64,000 nt of DNA, taken from the NCBI RefSeq assembly GCF_023195835.1, contig NZ_CP096199.1:1426001-1490000 (forward strand). The letters are read 5' to 3'. Of this stretch, positions 53,844-63,097 are shown piece after piece; the stretch's first letter is position 1, and the number at the start of each line of letters is the position of its first letter. Both the position numbers and the translations under genes were made by a program. Under the pieces are notes generated by a model. That model had not been told where the DNA came from. It worked only from the letters and a program-made list of their open reading frames with translations, and ran no database searches. This DNA comes from Vibrio sinaloensis. GTDB lineage: Bacteria > Pseudomonadota > Gammaproteobacteria > Enterobacterales > Vibrionaceae.

Positions 53844-56333
53844 TTATTGAATCTTTATGCTGTTTTTCAGCTCGCCAATCACCGCATCTATCGATTTGGG
53901 TTTACTCAATAAATAACCTTGAATATAACGACAGTTCAAGCCACGTAAAATATCCAACTGTCCCTGAGTCTCAACACCTTCGGCAATCACAGCAACGCCC
54001 AGTTGTTCTGCGAGCAAGGTTACTGATTGAATCAACACTACATTGTTTCGGTTCTGCTCGATATCCATCACAAACGAACGATCGATCTTAAGAATATCGA
54101 CGGTGTTTTTCATCAAGTTTGAAAACGACGCGTAGCCCGTACCAAAATCATCCAACGCCACTTTTACCCCTTGCTTACGTAAAATGCGCAATAATTCCTG
54201 CACTTGGGGCTTGTCTTCTAACGGGATAGATTCGGTGACTTCGACCACAATATCTTTGTAGCTTAGCCCGTACTTATCAATGATTTCAGTGATCGAGCAA
54301 TGGCTATGGCTCTCTTGACTCAGTTCGTCAATAGACCGGTTGACGTTAACAGGGATGTTATCAAAGCCAAGCTGCTTAAGTTTGATGATGTCTTGGCACA
54401 CCTTCTCAAGCATAACCTGACCAAGCTGAAAGATATAGCCAAACTCCTCAGCAATAGAGATGAACTCAAAAGGAGGAATAACTTCGTTGTCTTCACTCCA
54501 ACGCGCTAATGCTTCCATCTCAACAATGGAGTTGGTATCAAGATCGTAAATAGTTTGATAGGCGACATCGATTCGCTTTTCGTCAATCGCTTTCTTGAGT
54601 TTGCGGCTCAAATCATGACGACGAGCAATCTTGTGTTCCAAAGGAACTGAATACTCGATGGTGGTGGTGAGCGGAGCATTTTTAGCTTCAATCAGCGCAT
54701 AGTAGGCTTGATTGAGAGGGTGGGTGTCGATGACATCCTTAATACTCGATATGCCGATGTTCACGGCCAGTTCAATCGCGTGAGTATCTATTTTAAACGG
54801 TGTTTCAATCACGGAGCGTATCTGAGAGACTAAGTCGTCAATATTAACCGAAGCGTTTTTATCGACACTTAGCGCGAATTGGTCAGCGCCATAGCGGCAA
54901 ATATTGATGGAGTCACTACTAAAATGGCTGTGGATTAACTGACCAACATAAATCAGCAGTTTGTTACCAAATGACTCGCCGTAAATATTGTTAAACGAAG
55001 AGAAGCGTTTGATATCAACGATAATGACCACAGGCTTGCTCACCGTTTCTAGCGCGTTGATGAATTTTTCACGCTTCATTAATCCAGTGAAGTCAGATTG
55101 CTCTTTATAGCGGTTTAACTCATTCTCAATCGATTTTTGCAGGCTCAAGTCTTCAAAGATGCCAATGTAGTTTTGCACCTCACCCAAACGATTGCGTAAC
55201 TGATAAATAGATAAATGCTCAGGGTAGATAGCACCACTTTTGCTCTGATTCCATATCTCACCTTGCCAGAATCCATTTTCATGTACGGTCTGCCACATGG
55301 CGCGATAGAAATCTGCATCGTGAATGTTGGAGGCGAGAATGGATGGGTTGCGTCCTTCTAGCTCTTCGGCGCTATAGCCGCTGATGTTCACCACTTTGGA
55401 GTTACAATTGATGACGCGGTTATTTTTATCAGTGATCAGCACTCCATTCGGCGATAGTTCAATCACCCGCTGCGCAAGGTCAAACTCGGCCTCTAGATCT
55501 GAAACATGAGTGACATTTTTAACGTGGCCGGTGACTTCGGCTAAGTTTCCTTGCTGATCAAACTGTCTGGAATAGTTGATTTCTAGCTGCAGTTGACAAG
55601 GATTATGTTCTTTGTAGACAGTAAAATGCTCGGTTTGGGATGCAAGACTGAGGCTGGCTTTAAATTTGACAAATTGCTCAGGCTGATTGAACACGTAACG
55701 GCCAAAAAACTGGTCAAACGAGAGAGAAGTGGTGTGAGGCGCGGACAACATTTTGGCTAAGTGACTGGAATAGGTAAAATGATTTTCTGCAATACTCCAA
55801 GTCCAAGAGCCACTATGGGTGAGCTGTTCAGAGCGCTGGAACTGGCTCAAAAGATCGTCTTTTTGTTTACCGAGTCGTTGCTGCAGTATCGTTTTACCAA
55901 TCAAAAAGCCTAGGGTTTCAAACCAGTTAGTATCAAAGTCAACCTCAGGCAATGGGTGGTTGTACATCAACGCAATAACGCCGATGGTGGTTTGGCTTCT
56001 AGATTGAATCGGTATTCCTAAGTAGCTATGTGCATCAATGACTTGGAGGATATCATCCTCTGGAAACTGCTCTTGAATACCCTCGGGGTAAACACACATA
56101 TCGGCGCTGTCTAATACCGCTTCGCATGGTGTACCGCCTAACGAATAACTAATATTATCCGCAAGCTTACCTTGGGCGAGATAACAGCGAGTTGTGGCAG
56201 TTCGTTGCGCTAAGTTGTACTCAGCGATAAGGCAATGGTCAGGCTTGTAACGTAAATAGACTTCGTTCAAGCAACGCTGATAAAGCTCCATTTCATCTTT
56301 TGAATCAATCACTTTTTTAATTAGCGATTCCAT
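53844..56333 (-). CDS. GAF-PAS-GGDEF(degenerate)-EAL protein
   Basis: 829 residues, no membrane helix. An N-terminal GAF domain (about 10-155: HCLIAEYNLAQR, YLGIPIQSRSQTTIGVIALM), a PAS domain (about 290-400: SPNGVLITDKNNRVINCNSK), a GGDEF domain whose site is RYGADQFAL (degenerate) and an EAL domain with MEALARW, EVTES, LDDFGTGYAS, KIDRSFV, VAEGVET and YIQGY. Predicted cytoplasmic cyclic-di-GMP phosphodiesterase tuned by a GAF/PAS ligand. Convergent with nagK. Confidence 0.88.
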   Translation of the reverse strand: MESLIKKVIDSKDEMELYQRCLNEVYLRYKPDHCLIAEYNLAQRTATTRCYLAQGKLADNISYSLGGTPCEAVLDSADMCVYPEGIQEQFPEDDILQVIDAHSYLGIPIQSRSQTTIGVIALMYNHPLPEVDFDTNWFETLGFLIGKTILQQRLGKQKDDLLSQFQRSEQLTHSGSWTWSIAENHFTYSSHLAKMLSAPHTTSLSFDQFFGRYVFNQPEQFVKFKASLSLASQTEHFTVYKEHNPCQLQLEINYSRQFDQQGNLAEVTGHVKNVTHVSDLEAEFDLAQRVIELSPNGVLITDKNNRVINCNSKVVNISGYSAEELEGRNPSILASNIHDADFYRAMWQTVHENGFWQGEIWNQSKSGAIYPEHLSIYQLRNRLGEVQNYIGIFEDLSLQKSIENELNRYKEQSDFTGLMKREKFINALETVSKPVVIIVDIKRFSSFNNIYGESFGNKLLIYVGQLIHSHFSSDSINICRYGADQFALSVDKNASVNIDDLVSQIRSVIETPFKIDTHAIELAVNIGISSIKDVIDTHPLNQAYYALIEAKNAPLTTTIEYSVPLEHKIARRHDLSRKLKKAIDEKRIDVAYQTIYDLDTNSIVEMEALARWSEDNEVIPPFEFISIAEEFGYIFQLGQVMLEKVCQDIIKLKQLGFDNIPVNVNRSIDELSQESHSHCSITEIIDKYGLSYKDIVVEVTESIPLEDKPQVQELLRILRKQGVKVALDDFGTGYASFSNLMKNTVDILKIDRSFVMDIEQNRNNVVLIQSVTLLAEQLGVAVIAEGVETQGQLDILRGLNCRYIQGYLLSKPKSIDAVIGELKNSIKIQ

Positions 56334-56486
56334 TACGCAGCGAATTCCTAGATTGCATGATACGAGAAAAAGTGTAGCTCATAGTCACACAGATAGTGAG
56401 GTTTGTATATGGGATTGGGGAGGATTTGTGATTGAAATATATAAAGTTGTTAACAGGGAGGGCGACTAAATAGCCCTCATCACTGA

Positions 56487-56753
56487 CTAGTTATTTTTGT
56501 GGCCGACGCCGCGGTTCTCTTTTTGCTTTAAGGTGATTTTACCAAAGCCCAGTTTCTTGAAATGGTTATCGCGATAGTTGCGCACCGCTTTAGTATCAGA
56601 GATGGCTTCAATCTGCTGCTCCATTTTCAAATATTCTGAGAGATCTATCCCTTCAGCATCAGCAACCGCTTCATGAATGGTGCGATATTGCTGGTACGAA
56701 AAGGTCAGGGTCTTCTCTTCGTCTTTATAGGTATAAAGTATTGTGCGCGACAT
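56487..56753 (-). CDS. DUF2960 family protein
   Basis: 88 residues. The opening MSRTILYTYKDEEKTLTFSY and the basic C-terminal NHFKKLGFGKITLKQKENRG match DUF2960 (PF11173), small proteins found in Vibrio and Shewanella. Function unknown. It lies downstream of the mobB-moeA gene, separated by a terminator-like hairpin. Confidence 0.82.
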   Translation of the reverse strand: MSRTILYTYKDEEKTLTFSYQQYRTIHEAVADAEGIDLSEYLKMEQQIEAISDTKAVRNYRDNHFKKLGFGKITLKQKENRGVGHKNN

Positions 56754-56777
56754 AATGGTGTCCTAGATATCATCAAT

Positions 56778-56796
56778 AGGCCAGCAATGCTGGCCT
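56778..56796 (-). terminator. hairpin after mobB-moeA
   Basis: AGGCCAGC-AAT-GCTGGCCT in the gap between the mobB-moeA stop and DUF2960. The tail is ATTGATG in the minus sense, so termination is moderate. Near-identical stem to the one at 44291. Confidence 0.55.
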
Positions 56797-56809
56797 CATT
56801 TTGCAAGGC

Positions 56810-58588
56810 CTAGATTCTGCCTTGAAGCGGGATGATTGTCACGCTTTCACCGACCTTTACACTATCAATAGCGGGAGAAATTTCAATTAGGCAGTTAGCC
56901 TCGCTCATTGAGCGCAAAATCCCAGAACCTTGGTGTCCGGTTGTTTTCACCGATAGCTGACCATGAGCATCAATTTGGTAGACACCACGACTAAACTCAG
57001 TACGACCTTGTCGTGATCTAAGTTCTTCAGTCGCCGTGGCATTGACTTTTAAAGGTTGCCAGCCCATTTCACCTTGCATCTTACGCAGCGCTGGTTCGAC
57101 AAAGTTGATGAACGAGACCATCACCGCTACAGGGTTACCAGGTAGACCAAAGAAGGGTTTGCGATTGAGATGTCCAAAAGCGAGTGGGCGACCCGGGCGC
57201 ATATTAATTCGCCAAAAATCTATTTGGCCTAACTTGTCCAACGCAAGCTTTATATAATCCGCATCCCCCACTGATACGCCTCCTGAAGTAATGACGACGT
57301 CAGCTTGCTGCGACGCTTGCTCTAGCGCTTCCATCATCCTTGCTTGGTCATCATCAATGATACCTAAATCGATGATCTCGCAACCCAGCTTTTGCAGCAT
57401 CCCCATTAAGGTAAAACGATTGGAGTCGTAAATAGAGTGGTCTTTTTGCGGCGTTCCTGGCGCTTGCACTTCATCGCCGGTAGAGTAGATGGCGACTTTT
57501 AGTTTTCGATAGACTTCGCATTGCGCTAAACCAAGTGAGGCCATCATGCCCATCTCAGCAGAGGAGATACGTTGACCGCTACCAAAGACCTCCGCACCGA
57601 GCGCAAGATCTTCACCCGCTTGGCGAACATTTTGCCCGGCCTTGATCGAAGCCTCACCAAAGGTGACGCTGTCACTATCTTGTGTCGCTTGTTCGCGCAT
57701 CACAACCGTGTCAGCGCCTTGCGGCATAGGTGCACCGGTCATGATTTTTACCGCTTGACCTTTCTCTAGCGATTTTTGATAGGCGTGGCCCGCGAACACA
57801 TCGGCCATAACTTGATAGTGATTGGCTCTGAGATCGTCACTGCGAATCGCGTAGCCATCCATGGCTGAATTTGTATATTGCGGCACGTTGACTGGCGAGA
57901 TTACCGGCTGCGATAACACGCGTCCGTAACCATCAGCCAAACAGCAAAGTTCTTTCTCTGTCACAACTTCCACTGAAGAGAGAATCTTTTCTTGTCCTTG
58001 AGTCACCGATAAAAAAGCAGGAGAGAGCGTATCGCAACTAGCATTGGCGTTGCTTTTGCTTGAAGCAACGCTGTAGCTTTGGATATACGACACCACGAAA
58101 TCTGCGATCGCCGATAAGTCATTGATGTCCATCTGCGGCAAGTTTGAGTCTGGCACTATGTTATCCGCCGCAATCGCAATGATGTTGCTGTCGTTTGGGT
58201 AGAGCCAAGGTTTGCCGACGGCTTCTCGATGAAGTTCAATCTTAGGGAAAGCAATGTTTTTGCAACCTTCGACCAAAATGACGTCCAAGTTATCGCAGTC
58301 AAAGCGAGACAGCAGGTACTCGAAACTGGACTCTTGCTCCGGCGTTTCGGTCATCAACGCAAAACGGTTTCTTGATGAAATCAACATCTGACTGGCCCCA
58401 GCTTTGCGCAGTCGGTAACTATCTTTGCCTGGTTTATCGACGTCAAAGTTGTGATGCGCATGCTTGAGTACACCGACCCTTAGGCCAACGTCAGTCAGTT
58501 TAGGTAACAAGGCTTCGAGTAAGGTGGTTTTTCCAGTACCAGAATAGGCAGCAAAACCCAACAGTGGGATAGGGAGGGAATTGTTCAT
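56810..58588 (-). CDS. MobB-MoeA fusion, molybdenum cofactor assembly
   Basis: 592 residues. Residues 1-170 are MobB: P-loop FAAYSGTGKTTLLEALL, LKHAHHNFDVDKPGKDSYR, a GTP-binding adaptor for MobA. Residues about 185-592 are MoeA, which inserts molybdate into molybdopterin: NSAMDGYAIRSDDL, TSGGVSVGDADYIK, and GLPGNPVAVMVSF. E. coli has these as separate proteins of about 175 and 411 residues, so the length fits an in-frame fusion, seen in other Vibrio. Its ATG overlaps the mobA stop by one base (TGATG). Confidence 0.92.
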   Translation of the reverse strand: MNNSLPIPLLGFAAYSGTGKTTLLEALLPKLTDVGLRVGVLKHAHHNFDVDKPGKDSYRLRKAGASQMLISSRNRFALMTETPEQESSFEYLLSRFDCDNLDVILVEGCKNIAFPKIELHREAVGKPWLYPNDSNIIAIAADNIVPDSNLPQMDINDLSAIADFVVSYIQSYSVASSKSNANASCDTLSPAFLSVTQGQEKILSSVEVVTEKELCCLADGYGRVLSQPVISPVNVPQYTNSAMDGYAIRSDDLRANHYQVMADVFAGHAYQKSLEKGQAVKIMTGAPMPQGADTVVMREQATQDSDSVTFGEASIKAGQNVRQAGEDLALGAEVFGSGQRISSAEMGMMASLGLAQCEVYRKLKVAIYSTGDEVQAPGTPQKDHSIYDSNRFTLMGMLQKLGCEIIDLGIIDDDQARMMEALEQASQQADVVITSGGVSVGDADYIKLALDKLGQIDFWRINMRPGRPLAFGHLNRKPFFGLPGNPVAVMVSFINFVEPALRKMQGEMGWQPLKVNATATEELRSRQGRTEFSRGVYQIDAHGQLSVKTTGHQGSGILRSMSEANCLIEISPAIDSVKVGESVTIIPLQGRI

Positions 58589-59172
58589 CAGCTAAGCGTT
58601 CCAAATTGGGCCAGTTCTTCAGGGGTGTTGAGATTAACGAAGCACTGTGGTGAGTCACTAAAATCGACGTAGCGTGTGTGGCACTCTTTGTAGAGCAAAA
58701 TGATCTTGCGATCGCCTCGCTCGAGAAATGCAGTCAGTTTAGGCAATACTCGCTTGTGGTAGAGGGTAAAAACCGGTTGTTGATAGTCACCATCGTGCGC
58801 CACTAAGATATCAGTTTGCGCTGTGACCTCTGAGCAGAAGCGAGCAACCAAATCGGTGTTGATTTGTGGACTATCACAAGGGACAAAACCGACCCAATCG
58901 GTGGGGGCATGGAGCAATCCCGCGTGAATGCCTCCCAATGGGCCAGGGTACTGCTTAAACTCATCACCAAATACCTGGCCATATTGCGCGTACTGCGACT
59001 GGTGGCGGTTGGCGTTGATTAAAATCTGAGAAGTTTGCGGGGCAAGTCGGTCAATCACATGTTGAATAAGGGGTTTACCATTTAACAATATTAACCCCTT
59101 ATCATTGCCACCCATACGGCTGGCTTGACCACCCGCTAAAATAACCCAACTAGTTTGCGTTGGAAGAAGCAT
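58588..59172 (-). CDS. mobA: molybdenum cofactor guanylyltransferase MobA
   Basis: 194 residues. The nucleotide-binding loop [19 protein letters not shown] and the Mg-binding VPCDSPQI region are intact. It joins GMP from GTP to molybdopterin to form the guanine dinucleotide cofactor for DMSO-reductase family enzymes. Overlaps tupC by 23 bp, so the frame is coupled to the transporter genes. Confidence 0.92.
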   Translation of the reverse strand: MLLPTQTSWVILAGGQASRMGGNDKGLILLNGKPLIQHVIDRLAPQTSQILINANRHQSQYAQYGQVFGDEFKQYPGPLGGIHAGLLHAPTDWVGFVPCDSPQINTDLVARFCSEVTAQTDILVAHDGDYQQPVFTLYHKRVLPKLTAFLERGDRKIILLYKECHTRYVDFSDSPQCFVNLNTPEELAQFGTLS

Positions 59173-59866
59173 AACGACTCTTTATCTCTTTATCGGTAAT
59201 AACTTGTAGTAGTGGTGATTCAACCAACGTAGTCTCTTTTATCCACCACTGTTTACGACATAAATCGGTTAAAGCGTTGGTTTGATGGCTGGTAATGACC
59301 AAACTTGAACCTCGATTCAGCAAGTCTTGAGCCATCACCACTAGGCGTTCAATCGATTCTTGATCAAGTGAGGCACTGGGTTCATCCATCAACAAAATCG
59401 ATGGTTTCAATATCCAAGCACGCGCCATCGCTACCCGCTGTTTTTCTCCTCCTGACAACACAGAAATATGTTCGTCAGCGAGGGTTTCTAAGCCTACCAT
59501 ACGCAAAGCCGTAATGACTTGCGCTCGCTTATCTTTTGCAGACTCTTTTTGATAACGAATACCGTAAGCGACGTTCTGATAAACACTGCCATCGAATAAA
59601 TAGGGTGATTGGTGCAGATAGATCACTTGATTGCGGCCACTTCGGGTAAACCAGCGTTGTAACAAGCTATCATTGGCGGCGTGGACACGTCCTGTGGTCG
59701 GTTTGATCAGACCTGAAAGAATTTTAAGTAATGTTGTTTTGCCCACTCCGTTATCACCTTTTAGGTAAATAGCGTCGTTGGGCCCAATCGTTAGGGTTGG
59801 GATGTGAAATAGAACTCGTTGTTTAAAGCGCATAGACAACTGCTGAGCAGTCATTTTTATCGTCAT
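59150..59866 (-). CDS. tupC: TupC-like tungstate/molybdate ABC ATPase
   Basis: 238 residues, ABC ATPase: Walker [14 protein letters not shown], signature [15 protein letters not shown], Walker [13 protein letters not shown], switch His in ITSHQTNAL. No ModC-type C-terminal TOBE domain, consistent with the Tup family. It drives the TupB permease. Overlaps mobA and lies 4 bp from tupB. Confidence 0.85.
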   Translation of the reverse strand: MTIKMTAQQLSMRFKQRVLFHIPTLTIGPNDAIYLKGDNGVGKTTLLKILSGLIKPTTGRVHAANDSLLQRWFTRSGRNQVIYLHQSPYLFDGSVYQNVAYGIRYQKESAKDKRAQVITALRMVGLETLADEHISVLSGGEKQRVAMARAWILKPSILLMDEPSASLDQESIERLVVMAQDLLNRGSSLVITSHQTNALTDLCRKQWWIKETTLVESPLLQVITDKEIKSRYASSNAN

Positions 59867-59870
59867 AATA

Positions 59871-60575
59871 CTAAGTCCTTAAATACCCTTTGCCGCGCAT
59901 ACTGGTCAGTAGAAAATTGAGCAGCAGTGCCAGTGTGAGTAGAACAATCCCTAGCGCCACACCTTGAGCAAACGCCCCTTTATGGCTTTCCATCGCAATG
60001 GCGGTGGGGATGTTGCGAGTAATGCCCATAATGTTGCCACCGACCATAGTGGAACAACCGACCTCTGTCACAATTCTCGAAAAGGCAGCGATAGCGGCGG
60101 CGAGCAGAGGAAATCGTGTTTCCCAAATCATAGTGGCGATAATTCTCGGCACACTCACACCCAGTGTGATGGCCGTTTCGACTGCGCGTCGGTCACTCGA
60201 TTGCAACGCCCCATGCATCATAGAGACAAGAACTGGAAAGCCAATCAACATTTGTCCAAAGATCATCGCTTTTTGAGTAAACAGCATTTGCCAATCACCC
60301 AGCGGTCCTGAACGGGACAAAAGCATGTACAGAATCAAGCCGATCACCACTGTGGGTATTGCTTGCAAAGTGTTGATCAACGATAGGAATAGCCACTTAC
60401 CTCGAAACTCGGTATAGGCAAGCAAAAAAGAAAACATGATCGCTGGGAACAGGACTATGGAGATTGCAGATAAAGAGACGCTAAAAGAGACGGCCACGAT
60501 CTCCCACAGCTCTTGGTCAAAACTGACCAAGAGCGCGAGTGCATCCAGTGTGGTTTGCCACAAACTCATAGACAA
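59871..60575 (-). CDS. tupB: TupB-like tungstate/molybdate ABC permease
   Basis: 234 residues with about five to six membrane helices. The EAA-like loop is RRAVETAITLGVSVPRIIAT, contacting the ATPase, and the middle (IVTEVGCSTMVGGNIMGITR) matches TupB/WtpB-type permeases. Ends at the tupC gene and starts at the tupA stop with no gap. Selectivity between tungstate and molybdate lies in TupA, not here. Confidence 0.85.
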   Translation of the reverse strand: MSMSLWQTTLDALALLVSFDQELWEIVAVSFSVSLSAISIVLFPAIMFSFLLAYTEFRGKWLFLSLINTLQAIPTVVIGLILYMLLSRSGPLGDWQMLFTQKAMIFGQMLIGFPVLVSMMHGALQSSDRRAVETAITLGVSVPRIIATMIWETRFPLLAAAIAAFSRIVTEVGCSTMVGGNIMGITRNIPTAIAMESHKGAFAQGVALGIVLLTLALLLNFLLTSMRGKGYLRT

Positions 60576-61394
60576 TTATTGTTGGTCTGCATTGGCAACA
60601 AACAGCTGAGTGCCATTGAGTTTAAAGCTATTGATCAGAGCTTGGCCTTTGGGATTGACCAGCCAATCACTGAATGCTTTTGCACCTTGATAGTTGATAC
60701 CTGGATAGCGCTCAGGGTTAACCAAGATCACTTGATACGGGTTGAACAGATTCTTATCGCCTTGAAACAGCACTTTGAGATCCAACTTATTGGTGTAGGC
60801 CAACCAAGTTCCGCGGTCGGTCATGGTATACCCCTGCATTTCATTGGCCATGTTGAGTGTGGGGCCCATACCTTGACCAACACTGCGGTAACCACCAAAG
60901 TTAGGTTCCATATCGGCTTGCTGCCAAATGCCTTTCTCTTTTTTGTGAGTACCGGAATCATCACCACGAGAGACGAAGGTGGCATTTTGGTTCGCAATTG
61001 ACTTAAAGACCTCAGCGACATCTTTTTGTTCTGTTACCTTAGCTGGGTCAGATTGAGGACCAACGATAACGAAATCGTTGTACATCAGTTTACGCGGCAA
61101 TACGCCAAAACCTTGCTCGACAAACTTAGCTTCCGCTTTTGGGGCATGGGTCATGACCAAATCAACATCGCCGTTTTCTCCCATTTTCAGCGATTTTCCC
61201 GTTCCTGCTGCGATCACATCAACTTGGTAGCCGGTCTCTTGTTCAAACTTTGGCAACAAGTATTCAAGCAAACCTGAGTGGTAGGTGCTCGTGGTTGTTG
61301 CCAAGCGAACATGGGGTTTTTCGCCTGCGGCGAACACAGAGTAACTGATGAGGGCGAGTGACGCTGTTGCAAGAGTGATTTTGATTGCTTTCAT
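60576..61394 (-). CDS. tupA: TupA-like tungstate/molybdate binding protein
   Basis: 272 residues, signal peptide (ITLATASLALISYSVFA). Oxyanion-site motifs typical of TupA are LATTTSTYHSGLLEYLL, VIAAGTGKSLKMGENGDVDL and VSRGDDSGTHKKE. TupA proteins bind tungstate very tightly and molybdate more weakly (family knowledge); here the operon also makes molybdenum cofactor. First gene of tupABC-mobA-mobB/moeA. Confidence 0.88.
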   Translation of the reverse strand: MKAIKITLATASLALISYSVFAAGEKPHVRLATTTSTYHSGLLEYLLPKFEQETGYQVDVIAAGTGKSLKMGENGDVDLVMTHAPKAEAKFVEQGFGVLPRKLMYNDFVIVGPQSDPAKVTEQKDVAEVFKSIANQNATFVSRGDDSGTHKKEKGIWQQADMEPNFGGYRSVGQGMGPTLNMANEMQGYTMTDRGTWLAYTNKLDLKVLFQGDKNLFNPYQVILVNPERYPGINYQGAKAFSDWLVNPKGQALINSFKLNGTQLFVANADQQ

Positions 61395-61562
61395 ATAGTT
61401 ATAATTCCATTTTGGGACTACAAAAACCGCCGTTTATCTTACGGCTTTCGACACTGGCGACTTATTTATAAATCGGCACGCATATTAAGCAAGCTTGATG
61501 CCAGAAATCTGTGAGCATTTTCGAACGTAATATCAGTAGCTTAGGTACATAAATCATGACGA

Positions 61563-61577
61563 GGGACAAAATGTCCC
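61563..61577. promoter_or_regulatory. 15-bp palindrome in the tupA/regulator divergent region
   Basis: GGGACA-AAA-TGTCCC, perfect 6-bp arms, 72 bp upstream of the sigma-54 regulator's ATG and 169 bp upstream of tupA. A plausible binding site for the adjacent response regulator or for a metal-oxyanion repressor. Confidence 0.45.
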
Positions 61578-61648
61578 ACTTTTATTCAGTTTGTTGATAA
61601 GAAACTTGGTACACTCTGTCCTAATTGCAACTAGTTGAACTGAGTAAT

Positions 61649-63097
61649 ATGCCTCCTTCCTTCGATCCAAACAAAGCGTCTCAATATCAAGCCTTCTCTG
61701 TTCTCGTCGTCGATGATGAACTAGGTATGCAAACCATCCTCAACAAAGCATTGAGCAAATGGTTTGCTAAAGTCGACTGTGTTGGCTCTATTGAACAAGC
61801 GGAGTCGTTGCGCACAGAGCATCACTATGATTTGATTGTGCTCGATATCAACTTGCCAGGTCGCTCCGGGATAGAGTGGGAAGAAGCTTTTACCGATCCG
61901 GAGAGAAAAGCCGATGTGATCTTTATGACCGGCTACGCAGATTTGGAAACCGCCATTTCAGCCCTTAAGCTTGGCGCGTCGGACTTTATTCTCAAACCTT
62001 TCAACCTAGAGCAGATGCTGCAAGCGGTGCAGCGATGTATGGATAAAAGGCTCGAGCAGCGCCATCAATATGCGCTACGCCATGACTTTAAGCGCCATAT
62101 TACGACAGATATCGTCGGTGGCTCCGACAAAACCAAGCAGCTCAAGCAGTTGATCAGTCAGTTTGCGCCGTCACGAGCGTCGGTGTTGATCGAGGGGGAG
62201 TCGGGAACTGGTAAAGAACTGGTAGCGCGCGGGGTGCATGAAGCGAGTCAACGCAGTGGCCCATTTGTCCCAATCAACTGTGGCGCGATTGCGCCGGATC
62301 TTCTAGAAAGTGAACTGTTTGGGCACAACGCTGGTGCGTTTACTGGCGCAAAGAAGAGCCGTGAAGGCCTATTTAGAGTCGCGAATGGAGGCACGCTGTT
62401 TCTAGACGAAATTGGTGAAATGCCACTGACTATGCAGTCTGCGCTGTTGCGTGTGTTAGAGCAGCGTACCATTCGCCCGGTGGGCTCGGAAAAAGAAGTC
62501 ACCGTTGACGTGCGAGTGGTCGCGGCGACTAACCGCAATCTGCAACAAGAGGTAGCAAAAGGGCATTTCAGACAAGATCTCTATTATCGGTTGAATGTAC
62601 TTAAAATCGATGTCGCGCCGTTACGCGAACGAAAGGCAGACTTAATCGAGCTGGTGCCATTTTTTACCAAGATGTTGTCGGCGGAACTCGGTATGCCTGA
62701 TCCTAAATGGGCTCATGAGGACATTTTGGCCATGAATGAGTATGACTGGCCGGGAAACATCCGCGAGCTCAAAAACCTCATTGAACGTTGTATCTTGCTC
62801 GGTAAGCCGCCAGCGCATTACTGGCGTGAGATACACGGAGAGACACTTAAACCATCGGTGACGATGACAGTGTCAAATGGCGCAGAATTGATCGAGCTGA
62901 CTTCGAGCAGTACGCAGGGTCAAGGCTATCCCAACAGCTGGTGTTTGAAAGATGTTGAGAAAGCGCACATTCAGCAACTGGTTGATTACCATGATGGCAA
63001 CAAGTCAGCGGCGGCACGCGATCTTGGCGTGGCAAGAAAAACCTTAGAGCGCAAGTTTAAAGAGTGGGAGAGTGAGGAGTCGAGCTATGCCGATTAG
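61649..63097 (+). CDS. sigma-54-dependent response regulator
   Basis: 482 residues from ATG 61649 (a TTG at 61625 would add 8). Receiver domain with Asp in LIVLDINLPGRSG, AAA+ domain with GESGTGKE, sigma-54 loop GAFTGA, GTLFLDEIGEMP, the R-finger region, and a C-terminal Fis-type helix-turn-helix (AARDLGVARKTLERKFKEW). Pairs with the sensor kinase whose ATG overlaps its stop by 11 bp. Similar in plan to DctD/NtrC regulators; the target genes are unknown. Confidence 0.9.
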   Translation: MPPSFDPNKASQYQAFSVLVVDDELGMQTILNKALSKWFAKVDCVGSIEQAESLRTEHHYDLIVLDINLPGRSGIEWEEAFTDPERKADVIFMTGYADLETAISALKLGASDFILKPFNLEQMLQAVQRCMDKRLEQRHQYALRHDFKRHITTDIVGGSDKTKQLKQLISQFAPSRASVLIEGESGTGKELVARGVHEASQRSGPFVPINCGAIAPDLLESELFGHNAGAFTGAKKSREGLFRVANGGTLFLDEIGEMPLTMQSALLRVLEQRTIRPVGSEKEVTVDVRVVAATNRNLQQEVAKGHFRQDLYYRLNVLKIDVAPLRERKADLIELVPFFTKMLSAELGMPDPKWAHEDILAMNEYDWPGNIRELKNLIERCILLGKPPAHYWREIHGETLKPSVTMTVSNGAELIELTSSSTQGQGYPNSWCLKDVEKAHIQQLVDYHDGNKSAAARDLGVARKTLERKFKEWESEESSYAD

